Shown one piece after another: positions 25,192 to 38,010 of a stretch of 64,000 nt of DNA. Numbering within the stretch: position 1 is the first letter of the stretch; each line of letters begins with the position of its first letter. The notes under the pieces were generated by a model. It did no database searches. It saw only the letters and a program-made list of their open reading frames with translations, and had not been told where the DNA came from. The position numbers and the translations under genes are program-made. Origin of the DNA: Calliopsis andreniformis (taxonomy: Eukaryota > Arthropoda > Insecta > Hymenoptera > Andrenidae); assembly GCF_051401765.1 (NCBI RefSeq), contig NW_027480438.1, positions 6,324,001 to 6,388,000 on the forward strand, read 5' to 3'.

Positions 25192-27342
25192 CCCTCAATC
25201 CTCAATACTCAATCTTCAATCATCAATATTCAATCTTCAGTCGTCAATCCTCAATCCTCAACACTCAATCCTCAATCCTCAATGTTCAATCAGCAATAGG
25301 CAATCCTCAATCTTCAATCCTCAATCCTCAATCCTCAATCCTCAATCCTCGGACCTCAAACATGAATACTCAACCGTCAGACCTCGTCCTCAATCCACAA
25401 CCCTCAATCCTCAATCCTCAATCTTCAATCATCAATATTCAATCTTCAGTCCTCAATCCTCAATCCTCAATCCTCAATCCTCAACCCTCAATGTTCAATC
25501 CGCAATACCCAATCCTCAATCCTCAATCCTCAATCCTCAATCCTCAGTCCTCAAACCTCAATCCTGAAACCTCAATCCTGAATCCTCAATCTTCAGACCT
25601 CAGTCCTCAACAATCAGTTGTCAATTCTCAGTCCTCAATAGAATATCATCAATTCACAGTTTTCAATACACAATACTCAATCTGCGATCTTTAAATCTCT
25701 ATCCACAAACACCAATTCTTATCACTCAACCCTCAACTCTCAGTCCCCAAACCTCAATCTTCAATCCTCAATCCTCAACCTCCAATCCTCAATACTCAAT
25801 CTTCAATCCTCAATCTTCAATTCTCAATCCTCAATTCTCAATCCTCAATCGTCAATCCTCAATCCCCAATCCTCAATCTTCAATCCTCAATCCTCTATCC
25901 TCAATCCTCAAACCTCAATCCTCAGTCTTCAATCCTCAATACTCAATACCCAATCCTCAGTCTTCAATCCTCAATCCTCAATCCTCAATCCTCAATCCTC
26001 AATCCTCAATTCTCAATCTTCAATCCTCAATACTCAATCTTAAATCCTCAATCCTCAATCCTCAATCTTCAATCCTCAATCCTCAATACTCAATCCTCAA
26101 CCCTCAATCCTCAATCCTCAATACTCAGACCTCAAACATGAATACTCAACCCTCAGTCCTCGTCCTCAATCCACAACCCTCAATCCTCAATACTCAATCT
26201 TCAATCATCAATATTCAATCTTCAGTCGTCAATCCTCAATCCTCAACACTCAATCCTCAATCCTCAATGTTCAATCAGCAATAGGCAATCCTCAATCTTC
26301 AATCCTCAATCCTCAATCCTCAATCCTCAATCCTCGGACCTCAAACATGAATACTCAACCGTCAGACCTCGTCCTCAATCCACAACCCTCAATCCTCAAT
26401 CCTCAATCTTCAATCATCAATATTCAATCTTCAGTCCTCAATCCTCAATCCTCAATCCTCAATCCTCAACCCTCAATGTTCAATCCGCAATACCCAATCC
26501 TCAATCCTCAATCCTCAATCCTCAATCCTCAGTCCTCAAACCTCAATCCTGAAACCTCAACCCTGAATCCTCAATCTTCAGACCTCAGTCCTCAACAATC
26601 AGTTGTCAATTCTCAGTCCTCAATAGAATATCATCAATTCACAGTTTTCAATACTCAATACTGAATTTGTAATCTTTAAATCTCTATCCACATACATCAA
26701 CTCTCATCACTCAAACCTCAACACTCAGTCCCCAATCCTCAATCTTCAATCCTCAATCCTGAATGCTCAATCATCAATCCTCAATTTTCAATCCTTAATA
26801 CTCAATCATGAATCCTCAATACTCAATCCTCAATCCTCAATCCTCAACCCTCAATCGTCAGTCTTCAAACCTCAATACTCAATCATCAATCCTCAATCCT
26901 CAATACTCAATCCTCAATCCTCATCCTTCAATCCTCAATACCCAATCCTCAATCTTCAATCCTCAATCCTCAATCCTCAATTCTCAATCCTCAACCCTCA
27001 GCCCTCAGTCCTTAAACCTCAATCCTCAACCCTCAGCCCTCATCCTCAATCCTCAATCCTCAATCCTCAATCCTTAATCTTCAATCCTCAATACTCAATC
27101 TTCAATCCTCAATCCTCAGACCTCAACGTTCAATCCTCAATGTTCAATCCTCAATACCCAATCCTCAATCTTCACTCCTCAATCCTCAATCCTCAATCCT
27201 CAATCCTCAATCCTAAATATTCAATCCTCAATACTCAATCTTCAATCCTCAATCCTCAATCCTCAATTCTCAATCCTCAACCCTCAGCCCTCAGTCCTTA
27301 AACCTCATTCCTCAACCCTCAGCCCTCATCCTCAATCCTCAA
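25192..27342 (+). repeat. 2,151-bp tandem duplication, right copy
   Basis: The B cores 25639 and 26624 lie 2,151 bases after those of the left copy, again 985 bp apart, so the smaller duplication is nested in the larger and is older. The match ends near 27343, where the left copy turns into AACCCTCAATCCTCAATACTC and this copy continues with plain units and then TTAATCTTC. Confidence 0.88.
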
Positions 27343-30300
27343 TCCTCAATCCTCAATCCTTAATCTTCAATCCTCAATACTCAATCTTCAATCCTCAATC
27401 CTCAGACCTCAATGTTCAATCCTCAATGTTCAATCCTCAACACTCAGATCCCAATCCTCAATCTTCAATCCTCAATCCTCAATCCTCAATCCTCAATCCT
27501 CAATCCTCAATCTTCAATCCTCAATACTCAATCATGAATCCTCAATCCTCAATCCTCAATCCTCAATCCTCAATCCTCAAACCTCAATCGTCAGTCTTCA
27601 AACCTCAATACTCAATCTTCAATCCTCAATCCTCAATCCTCAATCCTCATCCTTCAATCCTCAATACCCAATCCTCAATCTTCAATCCTCAATACTCAAT
27701 CCTCAATTCTCAATCCTCAACCCTCAGCCCTCAGTCCCTAAACCTCAATCCTCAACCCTCAGCCCTCATCCTCAATCCTCAAACCTCAATCCTCAATCCT
27801 TAATCTTCAATCCTCAATCCTCAATCCTCACTCCTCAACCCTCAATCCTCAGTCCTCAAACCACAATCCTGAATCCTCAATCCTGAATCCACAATCTTCA
27901 GCCCTCAGTCCTCAACAATCGGTTGTCAATCCTCAATCCTCACTAGAATATCCCCAGTTCAGAGTTTTCCATACGCAATGCTCAATTTGCAATCTTCAAA
28001 TCTCTATCCACAAACATCAATTCTCATCACTCAACCCTCAACACTCAGTCGCCAATCCTGAATCTTCAATCCTCAATGCTCAACCCTCAATCCTCAATCC
28101 TCAATCTTCAATCCTCAATACTCAATCTTCAATCCTCAATCCTCAATCCTCAATCCTCAATCTTCATTCCTCAATCCTCAATCCTCAATCCTCAATCCTT
28201 ATTCTTCAATCCTCAATACCCAATCCTCAACCGTCAATCCTCAATCTTCAATCCACAATACTCAATTTTTAATCCCCAATCCTCAATCCTCAATCCTCAA
28301 TCCTCAATCCTCAATCTTCAATACTCAATCCTCAATCCTCAATCCTCAATCCACAATCCTCAATCCTCAATCCTCAATCGTCAATCCTCAATACTCAATC
28401 TTTAATCCTCAATGCTCAATCCTCAACCTTCAATCCTCAATCCTCTATCCTCAATCCTCTATCCTCAATCCTCAATCCTCAATCCTCAATCCTCAATCCT
28501 AAATATTCAATCCTCAATACTCAATCTTCAATCCTCAATCCTCAATCCTCAATCCTCACTCCTCGTTCTTCAATCCTCGATACCCAAAACTCAATCTTCA
28601 ATCCTCAAACCTCAATCCTCAATTCTCAATCCTCAATCCTCAATCCTCAATCCTCAATCCTCAATCCTCAATACTCAATCCTCAATCCTCAATCCTCAAT
28701 CTTCAATACTCAATCCTCAAACCTCAATCCTCAATCCTCAATCCTCAATCCTCAATCTTCAATCCTCAATACCCAATCTTTAATCCTCAAACCTCAATTC
28801 TCAATCCTCAACCCTCAGCCCTCAGTCCTTAAACCTCAATCCTCAACCCTCAGCCCTCAGTCCTTAAACCTCAATCCTCAACCCTCAGCCCTCATCCTCA
28901 ATCCTCAATCCTCAATCCTTAATCTTCAATCCTCAATACTCAATCTTCAATCCTCAATCCTCAGACCACAATGTTGAATCCTCAATGTTCAATCCTCAAT
29001 ACCCAATCCTCAATCTTCACTCCTCAATCCTCAATCCTCAATCCTCAATCCTCACTCCTCAATCCTCAATCCTCAGTCCTCAAACCACAATCCTGAATCC
29101 TCAATCCTGAATCCTCAATCTTCAGCCCTCAGTCCTCAACAATCACTTGTCAATCCTTAATCCTCACTAGAATATCCCCAGTTCAGAGTTTTCCATACGC
29201 AATACTCGATCTGCAATCTTCAAATCTCTATCCACAAACATCAATTCTCATCACTCAACCCTCAACACTCAGTCCACAATCCTCAATCTTCAATCCTCAA
29301 TCCTCAACCCTCAATCCTCAATCCTCAATCTTCAATCCTCAATACTCAATCATGAATCCTCAATCCTCAATCCTCAATCCTCAATCCTCAACCCTCAACC
29401 GTCAGCCTTCAAACCTCAATACTCAATCTTCAATCCTCAATCCTCAATCCTCAATCCTCAATCCTCATCCTTCAATCCTCAGTACCCAATCCTCAATCTT
29501 CAATCCTCAATCCTCAATCCTCAATTCTCAATCCTCAACCCTCAGCCCTCAGTCCTTAAACCTCAATCCTCAACCCTCAGCCCTCATCCTCAATCCTCAA
29601 TCCTCAATCCTCAATCCTTAGTCTTCAATCCTCAATACTCAATCTTCAATCCTCAATCCTCAGACCTCAATGTTCAATCCTCAATGTTCAATCCTCAATA
29701 CCCAATCCTCAATCTTCACTCCTCAATCCTCAATCCTCAATCCTCAATCCTCAATCCTCAATCCTCAATCCTCAAACCTCAATCGTCAGTCTTCAAACCT
29801 CAATACTCAATCTTCAATCCTCAATCCTCAATCCTCAATCCTCATCCTTCAATCCTCAATACCCAATCCTCAATCTTCAATCCTCAATACTCAATCATCA
29901 ATTCTCAATCCTCAACCCTCAGCCCTCAGTCCATAAACCTCAATCCTCAACCCTCAGCCCTCATCCTCAATCCTCAAACCTCAATCCTCAATCCTTAATC
30001 TTCAATCCTCAATACTCAATCTTCAATCCTCAATCCTCAGACCTCAATGTTCAATCCTCAATACCCAATCCTCAATCTTCGCTCCTCAATCCTCAATCCT
30101 CAATCCTCAATCCTCAATCCTCAATCCTCAATCCTCAATCCTCAATCCACAATCCTCAATCCTCAATCCTCAATCGTCAATCCTCAATACTCAATCTTTA
30201 ATCCTCAATCCTCAGACCTCAATGTTCAATCCTCAATACCCAATCCTCAAACTTCGCTCCTCAATCCTCAATCCTCAATCCTCACTCCTCAATCTTCAAT

Positions 30301-30830
30301 ACTCAATCCTCAAACCACAATCCTGAATCCTCAATCCTGAATCCACAATCTTCAGCCCTCAGTCCTCAACAATCGGTTGTCAATCCTCAATCCTCACTAG
30401 AATATCCCCAGTTCAGAGTTTTCCATACGCAATGCTCAATTTGCAATCTTCAAATCTCTATCCACAAACATCAATTCTCATCACTCAACCCTCAACACTC
30501 AGTCGCCAATCCTGAATCTTCAATCCTCAATGCTCAACCCTCAATCCTCAATCCTCAATCTTCAATCCTCAATACTCAATCTTCAATCCTCAATCCTCAA
30601 TCCTCAATCCTCAATCTTCATTCCTCAATCCTCAATCCTCAATCCTCAATCCTCATTCTTCAATCCTCAATACCCAATCCTCAACCGTCAATCCTCAATC
30701 TTCAATCCACAATACCCAATTTTTAATCCCCAATCCTCAATCCTCAATCCTCAATCCTCAATCCTCAATCTTCAATACTCAATCCTCAATCCTCAATCCT
30801 CAATCCACAATCCTCAATCCTCAATCCTTA
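27343..30830 (+). repeat. C-landmark block with a 2,454-bp repeat
   Basis: Only C landmarks occur here (cores 27944, 29168 and 30398). About 27845-28375 recurs at about 30299-30829, offset by 2,454 bp. Both copies carry the rare variant CAATCGGTTGTC, the string ATACGCAATGCTC and CAGTCGCCAATC. The middle C module at 29168 instead has CAATCACTTGTC. The stretch 28384-28800 has no landmark and holds plain and lightly varied heptamers. Confidence 0.8.
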
Positions 30831-33800
30831 AACCTCAATCCTCAACCCTCAGCCCTCATCCTCAATCCTCAATCCTCAATCCTCAATCCTTAATCTTCAA
30901 TCCTCAATACTCAATCTTCAATCCTCAATCCTCAGACCTCAATGTTCAATCCTCAATGTTCAATCCTCAATACCCAATCCTCAATCTTCACTCCTCAATC
31001 CTCAATCCTCAATCCTCAATCGTCACTCCTCAATCCTCAGTTCTCAAACCTCAATCCTGAATCCTCAATCCTGAATCCTCAATCTTCAGACCTCAGTCCT
31101 CAACAATCAGTTGTCAATTCTCAATCCTCAATAGAATATCATCAATTCACAGTTTTCAATACACAATACTCAATCTGCAATCTTCAAATCTCTATCCACA
31201 AACACCAATTCTTATCACTCAACCCTCAACTCTCAGTCCCCAAACCTCAATCTTCAATCCTCAACCCTCAATCCTCAATCCTCAATCCTCAATCTTCAAT
31301 CCTCAATACTCAATCATCAACCCGCAATCCTCAATCCTCAATCTTCAATCCTCAGTACTCAATCTTCAATCCTCAATCCTCAATCCCCACTCCTCAAACC
31401 TCAATTCTGAATCCTCAATCCTGAATCCTCAATCTTCAGCCCTCAGTCCTGAACAATCAGGTGACAATCCTCAATCCTCAATAGAATATCCTCAATTCAC
31501 AGTTTTCAATACTCAATACTCAATCTGCAATCTTCAAATCTCTATCCACAAACATCAATTCTCATCACTCAACCCTCAATACTCAGTCCTCAATGTTCAA
31601 TCCTCAATCCTCAATTCTCAATCTTCAATCCTCAATACTCCATCTCTAATCCTCAATCCTCAATACTCAATCTACCATCCTCAATCCGCAATACTCAATC
31701 CTCAACCCTCAATCCTCAATCCTCAATCATCAATCCTCAATCTTCAATACTCAATCCTCAATCCTCAATCCTCAATCCTCAATCCTCAATCCTCTATCTT
31801 AAATCCTCAAACCTCAATCCTCAATCCACAATTCTCAATTCTCAATCTTCAATCCTCAATACTCAATCTTAAATCCTCAATCCTCAATCCTCAATCCTCA
31901 ATCCTAAATCCTCAATCCTCAATCCTCATCCTTCAATCCTCAATACCCAATCCTCAATCTTCAATCCTCAATCCTCTATCCTCAATTCTCAATCCTCAAC
32001 CCTTAGCCCTCAGTCCTTAAACCTCAATCCTCAACCCTCAGCCCTCATCCTCAATCCTCAATCCTCAATCCTCAATCCTCAATACTAAATATTCAATCCT
32101 CAATACTCAATCTTCAGTCCTCAATTCTCAATCTTCAATCCTCAATACTCAATCCTCAATCCTCAATCGTCAATCCTCAATACTCAATCTTTAATCCTCA
32201 ATCCTCAATCCTCAACCTTCAATCCTCAATCCTCTATCCTGAATCCTCTATCCTCTATCCTCAATCCTCAATCCTCAATCCTCAATCCTCAATACTAAAT
32301 ATTCAATCCTCAATACTCAATCTTCAATCCTCAATCCTCAATCCTCAATCCTCACTCCTCATTCTTCAATCCTCAATACCCAATCCTCAATCTTCAATCC
32401 TCAAACCTCAATCCTCAATTCTCAATCCTCAATCCTCAATCCTCAATCCTCAATCCTCAATACTCAATCCTCAATCCTCAATCCTCAATCTTCAATCCTC
32501 AATACTCAATCTTCAGTCCTCAATTCTCAATACTCAATACTCAATAATCAGACCTCAACCATCAATACTGAACCCTCAGTCCTTGTCCTCAATCCACAAC
32601 CCTCAATCCTCAATCCTCAATCTTCAATCATCAATATTCAATATTCAGTCCTCAATCCTCAATCCTCAATCCTCAATCCTCAATCCTCAATCTTCAATAC
32701 TCAATCCTCAATCCTCAATCCTCAATCCACAATCCTCAATCCTCAATCCTCAATCGTCAATCCTCAATACTCGATCTTTAATCCTCAATGCTCAATCCTC
32801 AACCTTCAATCCTCAATCCTCAATCCTCAATCTTCAATCCTCAATACCCAATCTTTAATCCTCAAACCTCAATTCTCAATCCTCAACCCTCAGCCCTCAG
32901 TCCTTAAACCTCAATCCTCAACCCTCAGCCCTCAGTCCTTAAACCTCAATCCTCAACCCTCAGCCCTCATCCTCAATCCTCAATCCTCAATCCTTAATCT
33001 TCAATCCTCAATACTCAATCTTCAATCCTCAATCCTCAGACCACAATGTTGAATCCTCAATGTTCAATCCTCAATACCCAATCCTCAATCTTCACTCCTC
33101 AATCCTCAATCCTCAATCCTCAATCCTCACTCCTCAATCCTCAATCCTCAGTCCTCAAACCACAATCCTGAATCCTCAATCCTGAATCCTCAATCTTCAG
33201 CCCTCAGTCCTCAACAATCACTTGTCAATCCTTAATCCTCACTAGAATATCCCCAGTTCAGAGTTATCCATACGCAATACTCGATCTGCAATCTTCAAAT
33301 CTCTATCCACAAACATCAATTCTCATCACTCAACCCTCAACACTCAGTCCACAATCCTCAATCTTCAATCCTCAATCCTCAACCCTCAATCCTCAATCCT
33401 CAATCTTCAATCCTCAATACTCAATCATGAATCCTCAATCCTCAATCCTCAATCCTCAATCCTCAACCCTCAACCGTCAGCCTTCAAACCTCAATACTCA
33501 ATCTTCAATCCTCAATCCTCAATCCTCAATCCTCATCCTTCAATCCTCAGTACCCAATCCTCAATCTTCAATCCTCAATCCTCAATCCTCAATTCTCAAT
33601 CCTCAACCCTCAGCCCTCAGTCCTTAAACCTCAATCCTCAACCCTCAGCCCTCATCCTCAATCCTCAATCCTCAATCCTCAATCCTTAATCTTCAATCCT
33701 CAATACTCAATCTTCAATCCTCAATCCTCAGACCTCAATGTTCAATCCTCAATGTTCAATCCTCAATACCCAATCCTCAATCTTCACTCCTCAATCCTCA

Positions 33801-34350
33801 ATCCTCAATCCTCAATCGTCACTCCTCAATCCTCAGTTCTCAAACCTCAATCCTGAATCCTCAATCCTGAATCCTCAATCTTCAGACCTCAGTCCTCAAC
33901 AATCAGTTGTCAATTCTCAATCCTCAATAGAATATCATCAATTCACAGTTTTCAATACACAATACTCAATCTGCAATCTTCAAATCTCTATCCACAAACA
34001 CCAATTCTTATCACTCAACCCTCAACTCTCAGTCCCCAAACCTCAATCTTCAATCCTCAACCCTCAATCCTCAATCCTCAATCCTCAATCTTCAATCCTC
34101 AATACTCAATCATCAATCCGCAATCCTCAATCCTCAATCTTCAATCCTCAATACTCAATCTTCAATCCTCAATCCTCAATCCCCACTCCTCAAACCTCAA
34201 TTCTGAATCCTCAATCCTGAATCCTCAATCTTCAGCCCTCAGTCCTGAACAATCAGGTGACAATCCTCAATCCTCAATAGAATATCCTCAATTCACAGTT
34301 TTCAATACTCAATACTCAATCTGCAATCTTCAAATCTCTATCCACAAACA
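30831..34350 (+). repeat. B-A block repeated around a C module
   Basis: The cores are 31132 (B), 31482 (A), 33243 (C), 33928 (B) and 34278 (A). The B-A pair with its flanks recurs 2,796 bp later, and further copies occur at 41044/41394, 51348/51698 and 56159/56509. From 31630 to 32850 there is no landmark; that stretch resembles family 3 (CTACCATCCTC, ACTAAATATTC and TCCTTGTCC strings). Confidence 0.82.
32815..33790 (+). repeat. Repeat of 28740-29715 at an offset of 4,075 bp
   Basis: Shared private features include two consecutive M-type strings with CAGTCCTTAAACC (near 28827/32902 and 28859/32934), CCACAATGTTGAATC, the C module with CAATCACTTGTC and ATACTCGATCTG (cores 29168 and 33243), and CAATCATGAATCC. 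The second copy differs by GAGTTATCC in place of GAGTTTTCC at its C core and by small numbers of plain heptamers in the downstream runs. Confidence 0.82.
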
Positions 34351-36450
34351 TCAATTCTCATCACTCAACCCTCAATACTCAGTCCTCAATGTTCAATCCT
34401 CAATCCTCAATTCTCAATCTTCAATCCTCAATACTCCATCTCTAATCCTCAATCCTCAATACTCAATCTACCATCCTCAATCCGCAATACTCAATCCTCA
34501 ATCATCAATCCTCAAACCTCAATCCTCAATCCTCAATCCTCAACCCTCAATCGTGAGTCTTCAAACCTCAATACTCAATCTTCAATCCTCAATCCTCAAT
34601 CCTCAATCCTCAATCCTCAATCCTCATCCTTCAATCCTCAATGCGCAATCCTCAATCTTTAATCCTCAATCCTCAATCCTCAATTCTCAATCCTCAATCC
34701 TCAGTCCTCAGTCCTTAAACCTCAATCCTCAACCCTCAGCCCTCATCATCAATCCTCAATCCTCAATCCTCAATCCTCAATCTTCAACCCTCAACACTCA
34801 GTCCTCAATGCTCAAACCTCAATCCTCAATTCTCAATCTTCAATCCTCAATACTCAATCTTCAATCCTCAATCCTCAATACTCAATCCTCAATACTCAAT
34901 CCTCAAACCGCAATCATCAATCCTCAATCTTCAATACTCAATCCTCAATCCTCAATCCTCAATACTCAATCCTCAATCCTCAATCATCAATCCTCAATCT
35001 TTAATCCTCAATACTCAATCTTTAATCCTCAGTCCTCAATCCTCAATCTTCAATCTTTAATCCTCAACCCGCAATCCTCAATCCTCAATCCTCAATCCTC
35101 AGTCCTCAATCCGCAATCTTCAATTCTCAATACTCAATCTTCAATCCTCAATCCTCAATCCTCAACCCTCAGTCCTCATTCTTCAATTCTCAATAACCAA
35201 TCCTCAATCTTCAATCCTCATTCCTCAATCCTCAATTCTCAATCCTCAATCCTCAATCCTCAGACCTCAAACATCAATACTCAACCCTCAGTCCTCGTCC
35301 TCAATCCGCAACTCTCAAGCCTCAATCCTCAATCTTCAATCATCAATATTCAATCTTCAATACTCAATTATCAATCCTCAATCATCAATCCTCAATCCCC
35401 AATGTTCAATTCTCGATACCCAATCCTCAATCTTCAATCCTCAATCCTCAATCCTCAATGCTCAATCCTCAATCTTCAATCATGAATATTCAATCTTCAA
35501 TACTCAATCCTCAATCCTCAATCCTCAATCCTCAATCCTCAGTCATCAATCCTCAATCTTCAATACTCAATCCTCAATCCTCAATCCTCAATACTCAATC
35601 CTCAATCCTCAATCATCAATCCTCAATCTTCAATCCTCAATACTCAATCTTTAATCCTCAGTCCTCAATCCTCAATCTTCAATCTTCAATCCTCAAACCG
35701 CAATCCTCAATCCCCAATCCTCAATCCTCAGTCCTCAATCCGCAATATTCAATCCTCAATACTCAATCTTCAATCCTCAATCCTCAATCCTCAACCCTCA
35801 GTCCACATTCTTCAATCCTCAATAACCAATCCTCAATCTTCAATCCTCATTCCTCAATCCTCAATTCTCAATCCTCAATCCTCAATCCTCAGACCTCAAA
35901 CATAAATACTCACCCCTCAGTCCTCGTCGTCAATCCGCAACACTCAATCCTCAATCCTCAATCTTCAATCATCAATATTCAATCTTCAATACTCAATCCT
36001 CAATCCTCAATCCTCAATCCTCAATCCTCAATGTTCAATCCTCGATACCCAATCCTCAATCTTCAATCCTCAATCCTCAATCCTCAATCCTCAATCCTCA
36101 ATCCTCAATCCTCAATCCTCAATCCTCAATCCTCAATCCTCAATCTTGAATACTCAATACTCAATCTTCAATCCCCAATCCTCAATCTTCAATCCTCAAT
36201 CCTCAATCCTCAATCCTCAATCCTCAATCCTCAATCTTCAATCCTCTACACTCAATCATCAATCTTCAATCCTCAATACTCAACCTTCAATCCTCAAAGC
36301 TCAATCCTCAACATTCAATCCTCAATACTCAATCTTCAATCGTCAATCCTCAGTCCTCATCCTCAATCCTCAATCCTCAATCCTCAATCCTCAATCTTCA
36401 ATCCTCAATACTCAATATTCAATCCTCAATCCTCAATCCTCAGTCCTCAA
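34351..36450 (+). repeat. Landmark-free block with a 629-bp tandem duplication
   Basis: No TAGAATATC-like core occurs between 34278 and 36535, the longest such gap in the window. About 34900-35450 is followed by a diverged copy at about 35500-36060. Matching markers are CATTCTTCAAT at 35178 and 35807 and the K-type string CAGACCTCAAACAT at 35261 and 35890. The offset is 629 bp (90 x 7 minus 1). The second K module carries CCTCGTCGTC instead of CCTCGTCCTC. Sequence from 36070 on is mostly plain heptamers with TTCAATCC variants. Confidence 0.8.
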
Positions 36451-38010
36451 ACCTCAATTCTGAATCCTCAATCCTGAATCCTCAATCTTCAGCCCTCAGT
36501 CCTCAACAATCAGGTGACAATCCTCAATCCTCAATAGAATATCCTCAATTCGCAGCTTTCGATACACAATACTCAATCTGCAATCTTCAATTCTCTATCC
36601 ACAAACATCAATTCTCATCACTCAACCCTCAACACTCAGTCCTCAATGTTCAATCCTCAATCATCAATCCTCAATCTTCAATCGTCAATATTCAATCTTC
36701 AATACTCAATCCTCAATCCTCAATCCTCAATCCTCAATCCTCAATGTTCAATCCTCGATACCCAGTCCTCAACCTTCAATCCTCAATCCTCAATCCTCAA
36801 TCCTCAATCCTCAATCCTCAATCCTCAGTCCTCAAACCACAGTCCTGAATCCTCAATCCTGAATCCTCAATCTTCAGCCCTGAGTCCTCAACAATCAGAT
36901 GTCAATCCTCAATCCTCACTAGAATATCCTCAGTTCAGAGCTTTCCATACGCAATACTCAGTCTGCAATCTTCCAATCTCTATCCACAAACATCAATTCT
37001 CATCACTCAACCCTCAACACTCAGTCCCCAATACTCAATCTTCAATCCTCAATCCTCAACCCTCAATCCTCAATCCTCAATCTTCAATCCTGAATACTCA
37101 ATCTTCAATCCTCAATCCTCAATCCTCAATCCTCAGTCCTCAAACCTCAATTCTGAATCCTCGATCCTGAATCCTCAATCTCCAGCCCTCAGTCCTGAAC
37201 AATCAGGTGACAATCCTCAATCCTCAATAGAATATCCTCAATTCACAGTTTTCAATACTCAATACTCAATCTGCAATCTTCAAATCTCTATCCACAAACA
37301 TCAATTCTCATCACTCAACACTCAACACTCAGTCTTCAATGTTCAATCCTCAATCCTCAATTCTCAATCTTCAATCCTCAATACTCAATCTTAAATCCTC
37401 AATCCTCAACCCTCAATACCCAATCCTCAATCTTCAATCCTCAATCCTCAAACCTCAATTCTCAATCCTCAATCCTCAACCCTCAATCCTCAATCCTCAA
37501 TCCACAATTCTCCGCCCTCAATCTTCAGTCTTCAAACCTCAATATTCAATCTTCAATCCTCAATCCTCAATCCTCAATCCTCAATCCTCATCCTTCATTC
37601 CTCAATACCCAATCCTCAATCTTCAATCCTCAATCCTCAGTCCTCAAATCTCAATCCTCAATCCTCAGTCCTCAGTCCTTAAACCTCAATCCTCAGCCCT
37701 CAGCCCTCATTCTCAATCCTCAACCCTCAATCCTCAATCCTCAATCTTCAATCCTCAATACTCAATCTTCAATCCTCAATCCTCAATCCTCACTCCTCAA
37801 ACCTCAATTCTGAATCCTCAATCCTGAATCCTCAATCTTCAGCCCTCAGTCCTCAACAATCAGGTGACAATCCTCAATCCTTAATAGAATATCCTCAATT
37901 CACAGCTATCAATACTCAATACTCAATCTGCAATCTTCAAATCACTATCCACAAACATCAATTCTCATCACTCAACCCTCAACACTCAGTCCTCAATGTT
38001 TAGTCCTCAA
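36451..38010 (+). repeat. Bridge block A-C-A-A, related to family 2
   Basis: The cores are 36535 (A), 36920 (C), 37228 (A) and 37885 (A). The C-to-A (308) and A-to-A (657) spacings are exactly those at 44716/45024/45681, 49249/49557/50214 and 53977/54285/54942. It is therefore a partial, displaced member of HOR family 2. Variants such as GATGTCAATCC at the C module set it apart. It leads straight into a family 1 copy. Confidence 0.78.

Noticed and set aside
27731..27745. CCCTAAA, a plant-type telomere unit
   Set aside because: It occurs as a single-base variant of the M-module string CCTTAAACC and is not tandemly repeated. CCTAACCCT near 45223, 49756 and 54483 is likewise one chance string copied with family 2.
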